In this document: piece by piece, positions 35,485 through 43,410 of the stretch | Position numbering within the stretch: position 1 is the stretch's first letter | Layout of the letters: each line of letters begins with the position of its first letter | Source of the DNA: Fulvivirga sp. | GTDB lineage: Bacteria; Bacteroidota; Bacteroidia; Cytophagales; Cyclobacteriaceae | Length of the DNA stretch: 64,000 bases | Direction of reading: 5' to 3' | Assembly (NCBI GenBank): GCA_028280565.1 | Contig: JANQLQ010000198.1 | Location: 21,617-85,616 of the forward strand | Notes under the pieces: model-generated | The model's database searches: none | The model's input: only the letters and a program-made list of their open reading frames with translations | Told to the model about the DNA's origin: nothing | Translations under genes and position numbers: made by a program

Positions 35485-36504
35485 ATGATACCTCGAAAAA
35501 TCAAATATGCCCTGGAAAATAGCAGTCTCAATAGCATAGTAGACCAGCAAAAGTACGGGCAAGAATGGGCCGGTTACACACGGACGGTTTACGATCGCGT
35601 AGCCAAAAAAATCAATACTAAAGTCACGAAGGAAGTGATCAACCATCCATACTTGGTAAAGGACCAATTGTTGGTAGGGCAAGAGGAGCTAGAGAACATA
35701 CTTTTTAAGCAAGGACTCAAGAGTATCGATGATTTTATCGATTATTTAAAGCAACGCGACGGCCACAGTCCGCATCATTGGATCAGTGGGAAGACGTTAC
35801 ATTGGTATTGGAATGACGGAAATGCCAAGGATAAAAAGCTCAATGTATTGCTTACTTTCTTGGGGGTGGAAATAGATTATTGGGATGATTGGAAGCGACC
35901 TACTACTGTAGTAGAAGCCAAAAAAGACGAAAGGCCAGCGTGGGAGAATAAGAAAGACCTGCTGAAAAGGCACTATCTTGGCTGCTATTTTAGATATTAT
36001 CAAAAAACGGACGGTAGCCCGGTGCTGGTGAAGGCTCCTTTCCAGGTCAAAGAAGAGACCGACTCCAATATTGTGGCTGTCACTAAAACAGTAGGCCACT
36101 TTTATAAAAGCACTTCCTTGGCCATACGTGCAGGGGCACTGTACATAGAGTGTGAAAATATAAATTGGAATGAAAAGGAAAGCCACGTGTACAACTTGGG
36201 TTTTGAGACACACCCGAAGCTATTGATCGGTGTGTCGAATACCTTAAATCGACGTGGCCGTGCACTGGCTATAAAAAATATGCTCGTACGACAAGAAGAA
36301 CCCTTTGATTACGCCCATACAGAGGCGGTTGAGATCCCTTTTGACTCCATATTTGAAGAGCGATGTGAGGAATCCTATGCCATTGCGTTTTTCCGGAATA
36401 GTTCCGATAACCTGATCGCTACACCTTTGGCACACTCTTTTGAAGAGTTGCTTGGAGGATCATCTATGACAAAAGTAAGCAAACCTAATCGTACCCTAGG
36501 ATAG
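35485..36504 (+). CDS. Hypothetical protein, possible transcriptional regulator divergent from the SusC operon
   Basis: 339 residues, no signal peptide, no named family that I can assign. Residues about 55-135 (VGQEELENILFKQ, then GKTLHWYWNDGNAKDKKLNVLLTFLGVEIDYWDDW) resemble the helical N-terminal domain of Bacteroidota proteins of the pattern 'KTLxRFW...STLDxLAxFLGY', thought to bind DNA. Residues about 160-310 (HYLGCYFRYYQKTDGSPVLVKAPF onward) look like an alpha/beta sensory or ligand-binding domain. Divergent placement against the peptidoglycan-peptide SusC operon with repeated sites between them fits a local regulator. Confidence in a real gene is high, in the role low. Confidence 0.75.
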   Translation: MIPRKIKYALENSSLNSIVDQQKYGQEWAGYTRTVYDRVAKKINTKVTKEVINHPYLVKDQLLVGQEELENILFKQGLKSIDDFIDYLKQRDGHSPHHWISGKTLHWYWNDGNAKDKKLNVLLTFLGVEIDYWDDWKRPTTVVEAKKDERPAWENKKDLLKRHYLGCYFRYYQKTDGSPVLVKAPFQVKEETDSNIVAVTKTVGHFYKSTSLAIRAGALYIECENINWNEKESHVYNLGFETHPKLLIGVSNTLNRRGRALAIKNMLVRQEEPFDYAHTEAVEIPFDSIFEERCEESYAIAFFRNSSDNLIATPLAHSFEELLGGSSMTKVSKPNRTLG

Positions 36505-36527
36505 ATAAATATATAGGTTTGAGAACT

Positions 36528-36689
36528 ATGAAAATGACTCGAAAACCAACTTTTGCAGGTAAAGTAGAAAAGAAAGATAGGTCAGGTATATTGTTTTGGG
36601 CCTATGAGAAAACCCCTTATGAGCGATTTTTATTTTCTTTTGCGTCCAAAAGAAAACGGCGCCAGCAACCAAGCCCCTTTTCCTGCTAA
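36528..36689 (+). CDS. Doubtful 53-codon open frame
   Basis: Begins ATGAAAATGACTCGAAAACC 23 bases after the previous gene and ends TAA. The product is basic (KSKRKRRQQ-like end). Its second half is encoded by a hairpin, TTTTCTTTTG / CAAAAGAAAA with a 4-base loop (36633-36656), and by GC-rich sequence resembling intergenic repeat debris. I see no homology cue and give it little weight. Confidence 0.2.
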   Translation: MKMTRKPTFAGKVEKKDRSGILFWAYEKTPYERFLFSFASKRKRRQQPSPFSC

Positions 36690-36781
36690 ACGCACTGTCC
36701 AGCCCCTACAGGCCGCTTACCCTTTGGCTTCAAATGTGCCGTGCTGTTCCTGGATACCTCCCCCATACGCCACTTGAATTT

Positions 36782-38023
36782 TCAATGATGCCCTGCATAT
36801 TTTTCCAGTAGTAACTCCATAAGTATCCGTGCTGAAGCTTCTCCTTTTGCCCGTACAAACTCCCTAGGTGTATCGTCTCCCACCTCGTAGGTGACAGCCT
36901 CGGCTTTGAACTCATTCAAAAACCAATTCTTTGAAACCGGTGATTGGGCCCCGCCGTCTTCTTCCGTGATCCGTTCAGTGGGAAATTCCTCGCGTAATCT
37001 CTTGATCCAAGCCTTGACCACTCCTTTCTCATCGGGAAAGGTTTCATTATTAAAAGTATAAAGCAGGTCCTCGTGGGTGGAGTGAAAGTCCAAGCCCAGC
37101 ACCACATCAAGTTTGTTAGTCTTTACCACCTGGTGCATGTACTTTTGGAACTGGTCAATTTCGGGCTGGTTGTAATATTTCCAATCCCTATTCAGGTCTA
37201 CTCCACCGGTATTATGTCTCCAATGGCCGTTGTCTACGCCGTCAGGGTTTAGCATAGGGAGCACAATTACACTGAACTTCTCCCGGAATTGTTTTGCCAG
37301 GTCGTTAGACGACACAAGTTCCTCTACGAAAGCCATCATAGCCAAATACCCGGTAACTTCGGGCGGGTGCTGACGGCTGATCACCACCAAGAGGGGTTGT
37401 TTGGGGTTTAAAGCTATTTTGAGTGCGTTTAATTCCTTGCCTTCCCGGCTTTCGCCAATGGCCTCTTGGGTGACAAAACTTTGGCCTGCGACCTGGCCCA
37501 CCCATTTTTCGTTATCCTTAAAGGTCCAAAGCTCTTGTGCAGATACCCATCGATATTTATCGTCCAATTTGAGTTTCAATATTGTGCTATCATTGTCATG
37601 TACGGTGTAGCGACCACTATCTAAAGGCTCCCAATGAACACCATCGTTGCTCCAATCAGGATAGTAACGGTGCTTTCCATCACGATACTTCATGTGTAAA
37701 TAGATCTCACGAGGTGTCGCTGACCTGATCTTGAAGGAGTACCATGGGCTCATATTGATCGGGGCATTTTCAGGATGGATGTTTATACGATAGAGCGAGT
37801 CCGATAGCTTTTCAAAGCCGTTCATCCGCGCGCCATCATACTCGTTATTGACAGAAATGCCGTCCAGTGTAAACGTTCCCTTTTTTTGCAGATCTATTGG
37901 CTTTGTTTTGGTATTGGTTGAGCCGGGTGGATCATACGATATAGGTGCGCCTGTTTTTTTTGATGTAGAACAGGAAGTTATGAGTAATAAGAATGCACAA
38001 AATAGCGTCAAAGAGCGGGTCAT
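36782..38023 (-). CDS. M14-family zinc carboxypeptidase, lipoprotein
   Basis: 413 residues, lipobox LITSC (C18). The N-terminal ~175 residues form a beta-sandwich-like domain with a WSNDGVHWEPL segment. The C-terminal half is the M14 peptidase. Zinc ligands H219 and E222 (SRQHPPEVTG) and H314 (GLDFHSTH), substrate-binding R279 (GGVDLNRDWKYY), catalytic E380 (VTYEVGDDTP). MLNPDGVDNGHWRHN is the usual family landmark. M14 members include murein-peptide enzymes (MpaA-type, Csd4-type) as well as general carboxypeptidases. Being a few genes from the peptidoglycan-peptide operon, such a role is possible but only inferred. Confidence 0.88.
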   Translation of the reverse strand: MTRSLTLFCAFLLLITSCSTSKKTGAPISYDPPGSTNTKTKPIDLQKKGTFTLDGISVNNEYDGARMNGFEKLSDSLYRINIHPENAPINMSPWYSFKIRSATPREIYLHMKYRDGKHRYYPDWSNDGVHWEPLDSGRYTVHDNDSTILKLKLDDKYRWVSAQELWTFKDNEKWVGQVAGQSFVTQEAIGESREGKELNALKIALNPKQPLLVVISRQHPPEVTGYLAMMAFVEELVSSNDLAKQFREKFSVIVLPMLNPDGVDNGHWRHNTGGVDLNRDWKYYNQPEIDQFQKYMHQVVKTNKLDVVLGLDFHSTHEDLLYTFNNETFPDEKGVVKAWIKRLREEFPTERITEEDGGAQSPVSKNWFLNEFKAEAVTYEVGDDTPREFVRAKGEASARILMELLLEKYAGHH

Positions 38024-38123
38024 AATACTTTAGATTTACTATTACCACTCTAAAAATCGCAAACAAGATGGTTTTGTCAAACAGGTTTTTGTGAATAGTT
38101 GATTATGCCGCTTGGGAGGGATA

Positions 38124-38744
38124 CTAAAAAATACTAAGGTCTTTAAGTTGTTGAAAGAAATGAGGGATAACTCGAGGTATGGCCAGTATAGTGAAGGCAA
38201 CCCCAAATAATCCACCATAAAGGTGGGCATCGTGGTTGACATTATCCATTTGCCGTTTGCCCATATAATAAGAATAGATTATGTACAGGATCGCCCATAC
38301 CACTCCCGGAAGGCCCAGGAGGCCATACAAATATAACTTACTGGCAGGATCAAAGAGTACATAACTGAATAGTATGGAAGAAACGCCCCCGGATGCGCCT
38401 AATGCATTATAATGCGGTAGATCCTTGTATTTGAGATAAGTAGGAATATCAGAAAAGACAATGCCCAGCAGGTACATGCCAGCATACAAGACGGTGCCAA
38501 AATCACCATAAGTACTTTTAAACAAATATTCCACCTGCTCACCAAACATGTAAAGCACCAGCATATTAAAGAGCAAGTGGATGAACCCGGCATGCAAAAA
38601 ACCCGAGGTAAGAAAGCGGTAATATTGCCTGCGACGTTTTACTGCGTAAGGGTTAAATATCCACTTCTGTGTGACAGCGTCATTATTCCAACCGTAAATG
38701 CTGGTAATGATGGTGATAATGATGAAAATTAAGGTAACGGACAT
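38124..38744 (-). CDS. Rhomboid-family intramembrane serine protease
   Basis: 206 residues with about six transmembrane helices and no extra domains. Catalytic serine S118 in NALGASGGVSS and histidine H174 in DNVNHDAHLYGG form the rhomboid dyad. The family motif HAGFIHLLFNMLVLYMFGEQ (H51, H56, N60) is intact, so the enzyme should be active. It cleaves membrane proteins within the bilayer; the substrate is unknown. It follows the lpd gene on the same strand, but the R3 repeat (38799-38979) separates them. Confidence 0.92.
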   Translation of the reverse strand: MSVTLIFIIITIITSIYGWNNDAVTQKWIFNPYAVKRRRQYYRFLTSGFLHAGFIHLLFNMLVLYMFGEQVEYLFKSTYGDFGTVLYAGMYLLGIVFSDIPTYLKYKDLPHYNALGASGGVSSILFSYVLFDPASKLYLYGLLGLPGVVWAILYIIYSYYMGKRQMDNVNHDAHLYGGLFGVAFTILAIPRVIPHFFQQLKDLSIF

Positions 38745-38798
38745 AATGGTTGTAGTGATTGGGTTACTGGGTGATTATATATTCTGATCCTGAATAAC

Positions 38799-38979
38799 CT
38801 AGTGTTAAATTAAATGTAATTGGTCGGGTTAGCTATTTTTCCAATCCCGTTCTTAAAGTCGGCAGAGGGCAATCGACAACCCTCTATTTTTTTGCCTACA
38901 GCCTATCGCTACTGATCAATACCCCAAACATAGCTCATCCTGTACCCAATACGCCATTTGAGGCTTAACTTAACACTAG
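38799..38979. repeat. R-family hairpin element, copy R3
   Basis: 181 bp from CTAGTGTTAA to TTAACTTAACACTAG. The left arm has the GGTCGGGTTAGCTATTTTT type, the right arm the TGATCAATACC...CATAGCTCATCC type. Heptad units include TTGCCTA and CAGCCTA. It lies just beyond the lpd stop and may terminate the odh operon transcript. It is flanked by TTGGGTTACT (38759-38768) and the reverse complement AGTAACCCAA (38978-38987). Confidence 0.8.
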
Positions 38980-39001
38980 TAACCCAATAACCAAAATAAC
39001 T

Positions 39002-40402
39002 TCATATATGGATTGGCCTATTTTCGGTAGCTGCCAAACAAGCTTCTTTCATAGCTTCCATGTAAGTAGGATGTGCATGGGACATTCTCGAAACATCTTC
39101 TGCAGAAGCGCGATATTCCATGGCGGTTACCCCGGAAGCAATCATATCTGCTGCCCGGGCGCCGACGATATGAACTCCTAAAATCTCGTCGGTGTCTTTA
39201 TCAGCCAGGATCTTCACCTGTCCGTCCAGGTCCATACTAGCCCTGGCCCTACCAAGCGCTTTGAAAGGGAAGGCACCTGTTTTATAGTTTCTGCCAGCTT
39301 CTTTCAGCTCTTCTTCGGTATACCCGACACTGGCTACTTCCGGCCAGGTGTACACTACCCCGGGGATCAACCGGTAGTTGATGTGGGGTTTTTGGCCGGC
39401 CATCTGTTCGGCTACCATGGCACCTTCTTCCTCGGCTTTATGGGCTAACATAGCTCCTTTCACTACATCGCCAATGGCATAAATATTGTCTACGGAGGTT
39501 TTTAAGTGTTCGTCTACTTCTACTCTGCCGCGGTCATCGGTTTTTATCCCCACATTTTCCAAACCTAAACCTTCAGTATAAGGCCTGCGGCCGATGGCTA
39601 CCAGGCAATAGTCGCCCTTTATTTCTACCTCGTTACCCTTTTTATCTTCAGCCTTTACAATTACCTCCTTGCCTTTGTTCTCTACACTTGTAACCTTGTG
39701 GCTCAGCTTAAAGTCTATGCCTAATTTCTTGGTGGCCCGGGTCAGTTCCTTACTCATGGTACTGTCCATCGTAGGGATGATCCGGTCCATATATTCCACC
39801 ACGGTCACCTGTGAGCCGATCCTGGCATAGACAGATCCTAATTCCATGCCAATAACACCGCCTCCCATCACGATCAAGTGCTTAGGCACCTCTTTAAGCT
39901 CCAGTGATTCGGTGCTGCTAATGATCCTCTTCTTATCGATCTTTGCGAAAGGAAGGTCAGCGGGCTTAGAGCCTGTCGCGATGATCACTCTTTCGGTGGT
40001 GATTTGGGTAGGATCTCCTTTGGAAGGAGTGATCTTGATCGTATTTTTATCGATAAACGAGCCTATCCCGTGATGTACGTCGATCTTATTTTTCTTCATC
40101 AGGAACGCTACACCATCTACATTTTGCTGCACCACTTCGGCTTTACGGGCAATCATTTGCTTTAAATTGACCTTAGGCTTATTAATGTCTATCCCGTGTT
40201 CCTTAAAATGGTTTATGGCATTGTGAAAATGCTCCGACGAGTCCAGCATGGCCTTTGACGGGATGCAGCCTACATTTAGACAGGTACCCCCCAGCGTGTC
40301 GTATTTTTCTATGATAGCTGTTTTGAATCCCAACTGGGCGCAGCGAATAGCTGCCACATATCCTCCAGGTCCTGAGCCTATTACCGTTACATCGTATTGC
40401 AT
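39002..40402 (-). CDS. lpdA: Dihydrolipoyl dehydrogenase (E3)
   Basis: 466 residues; FAD enzyme that re-oxidises dihydrolipoamide of the 2-oxoglutarate (and possibly pyruvate) dehydrogenase complex with NAD. FAD-binding GSGPGGYVAAIRC at residues 9-21, redox pair C41 and C46 in GGTCLNVGCIPSK, NAD-binding GGGVIGMELGSVYARIG, second FAD motif YAIGDVVKGAMLAHKAEEEG, and the C-terminal HAHPTYMEAMKEA with the active-site histidine. Last gene of the odh operon. Its start is only 2 bases past the stop of the inserted TOPRIM-like gene. Confidence 0.96.
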   Translation of the reverse strand: MQYDVTVIGSGPGGYVAAIRCAQLGFKTAIIEKYDTLGGTCLNVGCIPSKAMLDSSEHFHNAINHFKEHGIDINKPKVNLKQMIARKAEVVQQNVDGVAFLMKKNKIDVHHGIGSFIDKNTIKITPSKGDPTQITTERVIIATGSKPADLPFAKIDKKRIISSTESLELKEVPKHLIVMGGGVIGMELGSVYARIGSQVTVVEYMDRIIPTMDSTMSKELTRATKKLGIDFKLSHKVTSVENKGKEVIVKAEDKKGNEVEIKGDYCLVAIGRRPYTEGLGLENVGIKTDDRGRVEVDEHLKTSVDNIYAIGDVVKGAMLAHKAEEEGAMVAEQMAGQKPHINYRLIPGVVYTWPEVASVGYTEEELKEAGRNYKTGAFPFKALGRARASMDLDGQVKILADKDTDEILGVHIVGARAADMIASGVTAMEYRASAEDVSRMSHAHPTYMEAMKEACLAATENRPIHI

Positions 40403-40404
40403 AA

Positions 40405-40854
40405 TTAGTTGTTTATAAATTCCTTTAATCTTAATAAAGCTTTGATTTCACTGTTATCACTTACCAGTTTTTCAAATTTATCCAAACGGCGATTAATAAC
40501 CTTTTTAAGCTCCCTTGAAGTTGTTGGGAGAAAAAAAGTCGCTAAGTCGATTTGAGCTTTATCCATAACCCACACAATCCACCTTTCTAAATGTGGCCGT
40601 ACAACTATCAATTTGTTGGAGTTGGTCTTGTCCTCGTACTCTATCAAATTATGATCCTTGTTCACCTCTTTTAATTGGCTGATATAGCTTGGCTGGGCTT
40701 GGTCAGGGTCTTCATCTACCATTCCCTTTACATTTCGATTCTTTTTGAGGCTATTACAGACATTCCCTTTACTGCCTTCCACCCTGATCAAATGAACTGA
40801 TATTCCTATACTTTTAAGTAATACCCGATCAGGTTTTCCTTCCACAAAAATCAT
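40405..40854 (-). CDS. Small TOPRIM-like protein, partner of the adjacent ATPase
   Basis: 149 residues. The N-terminus has the TOPRIM pattern: E5 in IFVEGKPDRVLL, a glycine loop RVEGSKGNV (about 24-32) and an acidic D47-x-D49 in GMVDEDPDQ. The rest is helical and charged. It resembles the small TOPRIM-like proteins (DUF3226 or DUF4435-like) that occur with AAA ATPases, as in OLD-type and PARIS-type systems, where the TOPRIM unit is a nuclease. At 149 residues it is smaller than AriB of PARIS. ATG overlaps the ATPase stop as ATGA, so the two are translationally coupled. It is inserted between odhB and lpd; function inferred, not shown. Confidence 0.78.
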   Translation of the reverse strand: MIFVEGKPDRVLLKSIGISVHLIRVEGSKGNVCNSLKKNRNVKGMVDEDPDQAQPSYISQLKEVNKDHNLIEYEDKTNSNKLIVVRPHLERWIVWVMDKAQIDLATFFLPTTSRELKKVINRRLDKFEKLVSDNSEIKALLRLKEFINN

Positions 40855-41825
40855 CTTGCCAACAAGAGATCAAAGTTGAAAAAAATGCTAGATGTCATAT
40901 CTATCATCTCCGATATAACACCTTCGTCTCGTACCTGGTGAACCTTTGTTTCAAAACTATCAGAATAACATACATTTATTTGGAGGTCCTTTATCGGTGT
41001 TTTTTCTATAATGGTTTGGAGAAAATAGGGATTGTGCGTTACGATAAAGTACTGGTTAGTTTCATCCAAAACAATTTGTCGTGCAAGATCTTGCGTGTAA
41101 AACGGGAATGTTTTTGCTTCTGGCTCCTCGAGTAACAATATGTTTCCTTCATTAGTACTTATTGCCGCGAGATAAAAAATTATTCTTTTTATGGTGTCAG
41201 AGATCGTCTCGTAAGAAAAAGATAATGTGATATCTTCATTTTCTTTGTAAAATTCGATTTTGTGCTCAACGGGTTTGATTACTAACTTAAAACCTAAAGA
41301 GCCCACTAAGGAATAAATTTCACTTCTTAAAGCTTTATTCGTTTGTAAAACACTATCAAGATTACTGCCATAGGGTACTTCTAATGAGCTAGAATTACTC
41401 TCTTTAAATTTAACTTCATCCAAGTACCTGTAAAATTTAATTTTTGGTAATAGCTTAATTTTACCAGGGTTGGATGATGAATCTTTCAGCGAACCATCAA
41501 AAAAATAATCTGATTTAAATGGGGTAGATTCGTTAAGGTGAGATTCAAGAGTTATTAAATCACCGGATGATACCAGCGTACTCTCGAAGGTCCCCGTTTT
41601 TACCAAAACTTCATTTCCCAAGTCAAAATCGTAGAAGAGGTCAGTAAGATTGTTATATCGAATAAAGTGTTCAAGCGCTTCATATTCGTTCAGAAGTACA
41701 AGGGCTTCCAATAAATTCGATTTACCAGTATTGGGTTCGCCTATAAAGACATTTATCTTTTTACAGGAGATATCAATATCCCTAATAGACTTAAAGTTTT
41801 GTATTTTTAAGTTTTCGATCATCAT
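40851..41825 (-). CDS. AAA/SMC-type ATPase (OLD/RecF-like)
   Basis: 324 residues. Walker A G29-EPNTG-KS36 (FIGEPNTGKSN) directly after a LKIQNFKSIRDIDI start, Walker B at 229-236 (ILLLEEPE), a downstream histidine switch H264 (VTHNPYFL) and a divergent signature around S209-D210. This is the compact 'AAA_15/AAA_21' ABC-type ATPase seen in OLD nucleases and in defence systems. No nuclease domain is fused; the next gene supplies a TOPRIM-like domain. It starts immediately after the odhB stop (0-base gap). Two counted 60-base lines inside it (41161-41280) are about 32% G+C, against about 48% in odhB and 55% in lpd lines, suggesting later acquisition. Confidence 0.85.
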   Translation of the reverse strand: MMIENLKIQNFKSIRDIDISCKKINVFIGEPNTGKSNLLEALVLLNEYEALEHFIRYNNLTDLFYDFDLGNEVLVKTGTFESTLVSSGDLITLESHLNESTPFKSDYFFDGSLKDSSSNPGKIKLLPKIKFYRYLDEVKFKESNSSSLEVPYGSNLDSVLQTNKALRSEIYSLVGSLGFKLVIKPVEHKIEFYKENEDITLSFSYETISDTIKRIIFYLAAISTNEGNILLLEEPEAKTFPFYTQDLARQIVLDETNQYFIVTHNPYFLQTIIEKTPIKDLQINVCYSDSFETKVHQVRDEGVISEMIDMTSSIFFNFDLLLAR

Positions 41826-43397
41826 TTAAACACCCAACATAAGCCTGGCTGGATCTTCCAAAAGCTCTTTTACGCGGTACAAGAAGCTCACGGACTCCCT
41901 CCCGTCAATGATCCTGTGGTCGTAGGATAAAGCAACATACATGATGGGCCGTACCACTACTTCACCATTTTCCACTACCGGGCGTTCTACGATATTGTGC
42001 ATGCCTAGGATAGCTGACTGGGGCGCATTAATGATTGGTGTGGATAACATGGACCCGAAAATACCCCCATTGGTAATGGTAAAGGTACCCCCGGTCATTT
42101 CTTCTATGGAAAGCTTGCCATCCCTTGCCTTTTTGGCTAATCTCACCACCTCGCTTTCGATGCCTTGAAAACTTAGAACCTCGGCATTGCGGATAACAGG
42201 CACCACCAGTCCTCTCGGGGAGGATACGGCAATGGAAATATCGCAGTAGTCAAAGAACACGGTCTCGTCACCATCGATCCCGGCATTTACTGCGGGCCAC
42301 TCTTGAAGTGCTTGGCAGCAGGCTTTGGTAAAGAACGACATAAAGCCGAGTCCCACGCCATGCTTTTCTTTGAATTGCTCCTTATATTTCTTGCGTATGT
42401 CCATGATCGGCTTCATGTTCACCTCGTTGAATGTGGTCAACATGGCCGTTTCATTTTTCACGGCCACAAGCCTACGGGAGATCGTCTTTCTCAAGTTAGA
42501 CATTTTCTCCCTTCGCTCACCCCGGCTTATTCCACCCGGATAAGAAGCCGCTTGCGGTGCCGGGCTCTCTTTTTCAGCCGTGACGGGGGCAGGCTGTGCT
42601 TGTGGTGAAGCCTTTAATGCATCTTCTTTGGTAATGCGCCCGTCTACCCCGGATCCGTTCACTTGCGACGAGGGAATACCTTTCTCATCCAGTATCTTGG
42701 CTGCCGCTGGGGAAGGGTGGCCGGTAGCATAGGTTTTTTCCGAAGAAGAGGATGTGGCTGATCCTGTTGAAGAACCAGGGGCCGTACTTTCCGGTGCGGC
42801 ACTTGGGCTTGGAGCGGGTGAGCCGCCTTCCATTACTTCAATTTTACAGATAGTAGCCCCAATTTCAATCGTATCTCCTTCTTGGGCAACAATAGAAAGG
42901 ACCCCACTGGCTTCAGCGGGCAGCTCAAAGGTAGCTTTGTCAGATTCTACTTCTGCTATGATCTCGTCCAGTTCTACGTAATCCCCGTCTTCTTTGAGCC
43001 AGCTGGAGATCGTCACTTCGGTAATGGATTCCCCGACGGTAGGAACGATCATTTCTTTGATCTCACCGGTTTTTGTAGGGGCGGCACTTGCCGATGGCGT
43101 TTCTTCTACCGGGGTAGGCTCCGCTTTTTCTTCTTTAGCTGCGGGTTGGCCATTACTTTTTGCCGAGGTATCGATCTCACAGATCACCGAACCTACTTCC
43201 AGGGTATCCCCCTCACCAGCTTTGATCTTAAGTACCCCCGCAGCTTCAGCGGGCAGCTCAAAGGTGGCTTTGTCCGATTCCAACTCGGCAATAATTTCAT
43301 CTTGCTCCACGTAGTCCCCGTCTTGTTTTAACCACGAAGCTATGGTCACTTCGGTGATAGACTCTCCGACTTCCGGAACTTTTATTTCTAGACTCAT
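41826..43397 (-). CDS. odhB: 2-oxoglutarate dehydrogenase E2 (dihydrolipoyl succinyltransferase), two lipoyl domains
   Basis: 523 residues, core of the 2-oxoglutarate dehydrogenase complex. Two N-terminal lipoyl domains, each with [11 protein letters not shown] (lipoyl lysines K43 and K154), are joined by a Pro/Ala-rich linker. A peripheral-subunit-binding domain (about 225-262, [15 protein letters not shown]) and a catalytic acetyltransferase domain ending [16 protein letters not shown] (catalytic histidine) follow. E. coli SucB has one lipoyl domain, so two is a difference. The gene follows odhA by 13 bases and is followed without a gap by the ATPase gene. Confidence 0.95.
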   Translation of the reverse strand: MSLEIKVPEVGESITEVTIASWLKQDGDYVEQDEIIAELESDKATFELPAEAAGVLKIKAGEGDTLEVGSVICEIDTSAKSNGQPAAKEEKAEPTPVEETPSASAAPTKTGEIKEMIVPTVGESITEVTISSWLKEDGDYVELDEIIAEVESDKATFELPAEASGVLSIVAQEGDTIEIGATICKIEVMEGGSPAPSPSAAPESTAPGSSTGSATSSSSEKTYATGHPSPAAAKILDEKGIPSSQVNGSGVDGRITKEDALKASPQAQPAPVTAEKESPAPQAASYPGGISRGERREKMSNLRKTISRRLVAVKNETAMLTTFNEVNMKPIMDIRKKYKEQFKEKHGVGLGFMSFFTKACCQALQEWPAVNAGIDGDETVFFDYCDISIAVSSPRGLVVPVIRNAEVLSFQGIESEVVRLAKKARDGKLSIEEMTGGTFTITNGGIFGSMLSTPIINAPQSAILGMHNIVERPVVENGEVVVRPIMYVALSYDHRIIDGRESVSFLYRVKELLEDPARLMLGV

Positions 43398-43410
43398 TCT
43401 ATACTAGTGT

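Noticed and set aside
42882..43331. 149-codon plus-strand open frame in odhB
   Set aside because: Opposite strand of the two lipoyl domains, product without domain features.
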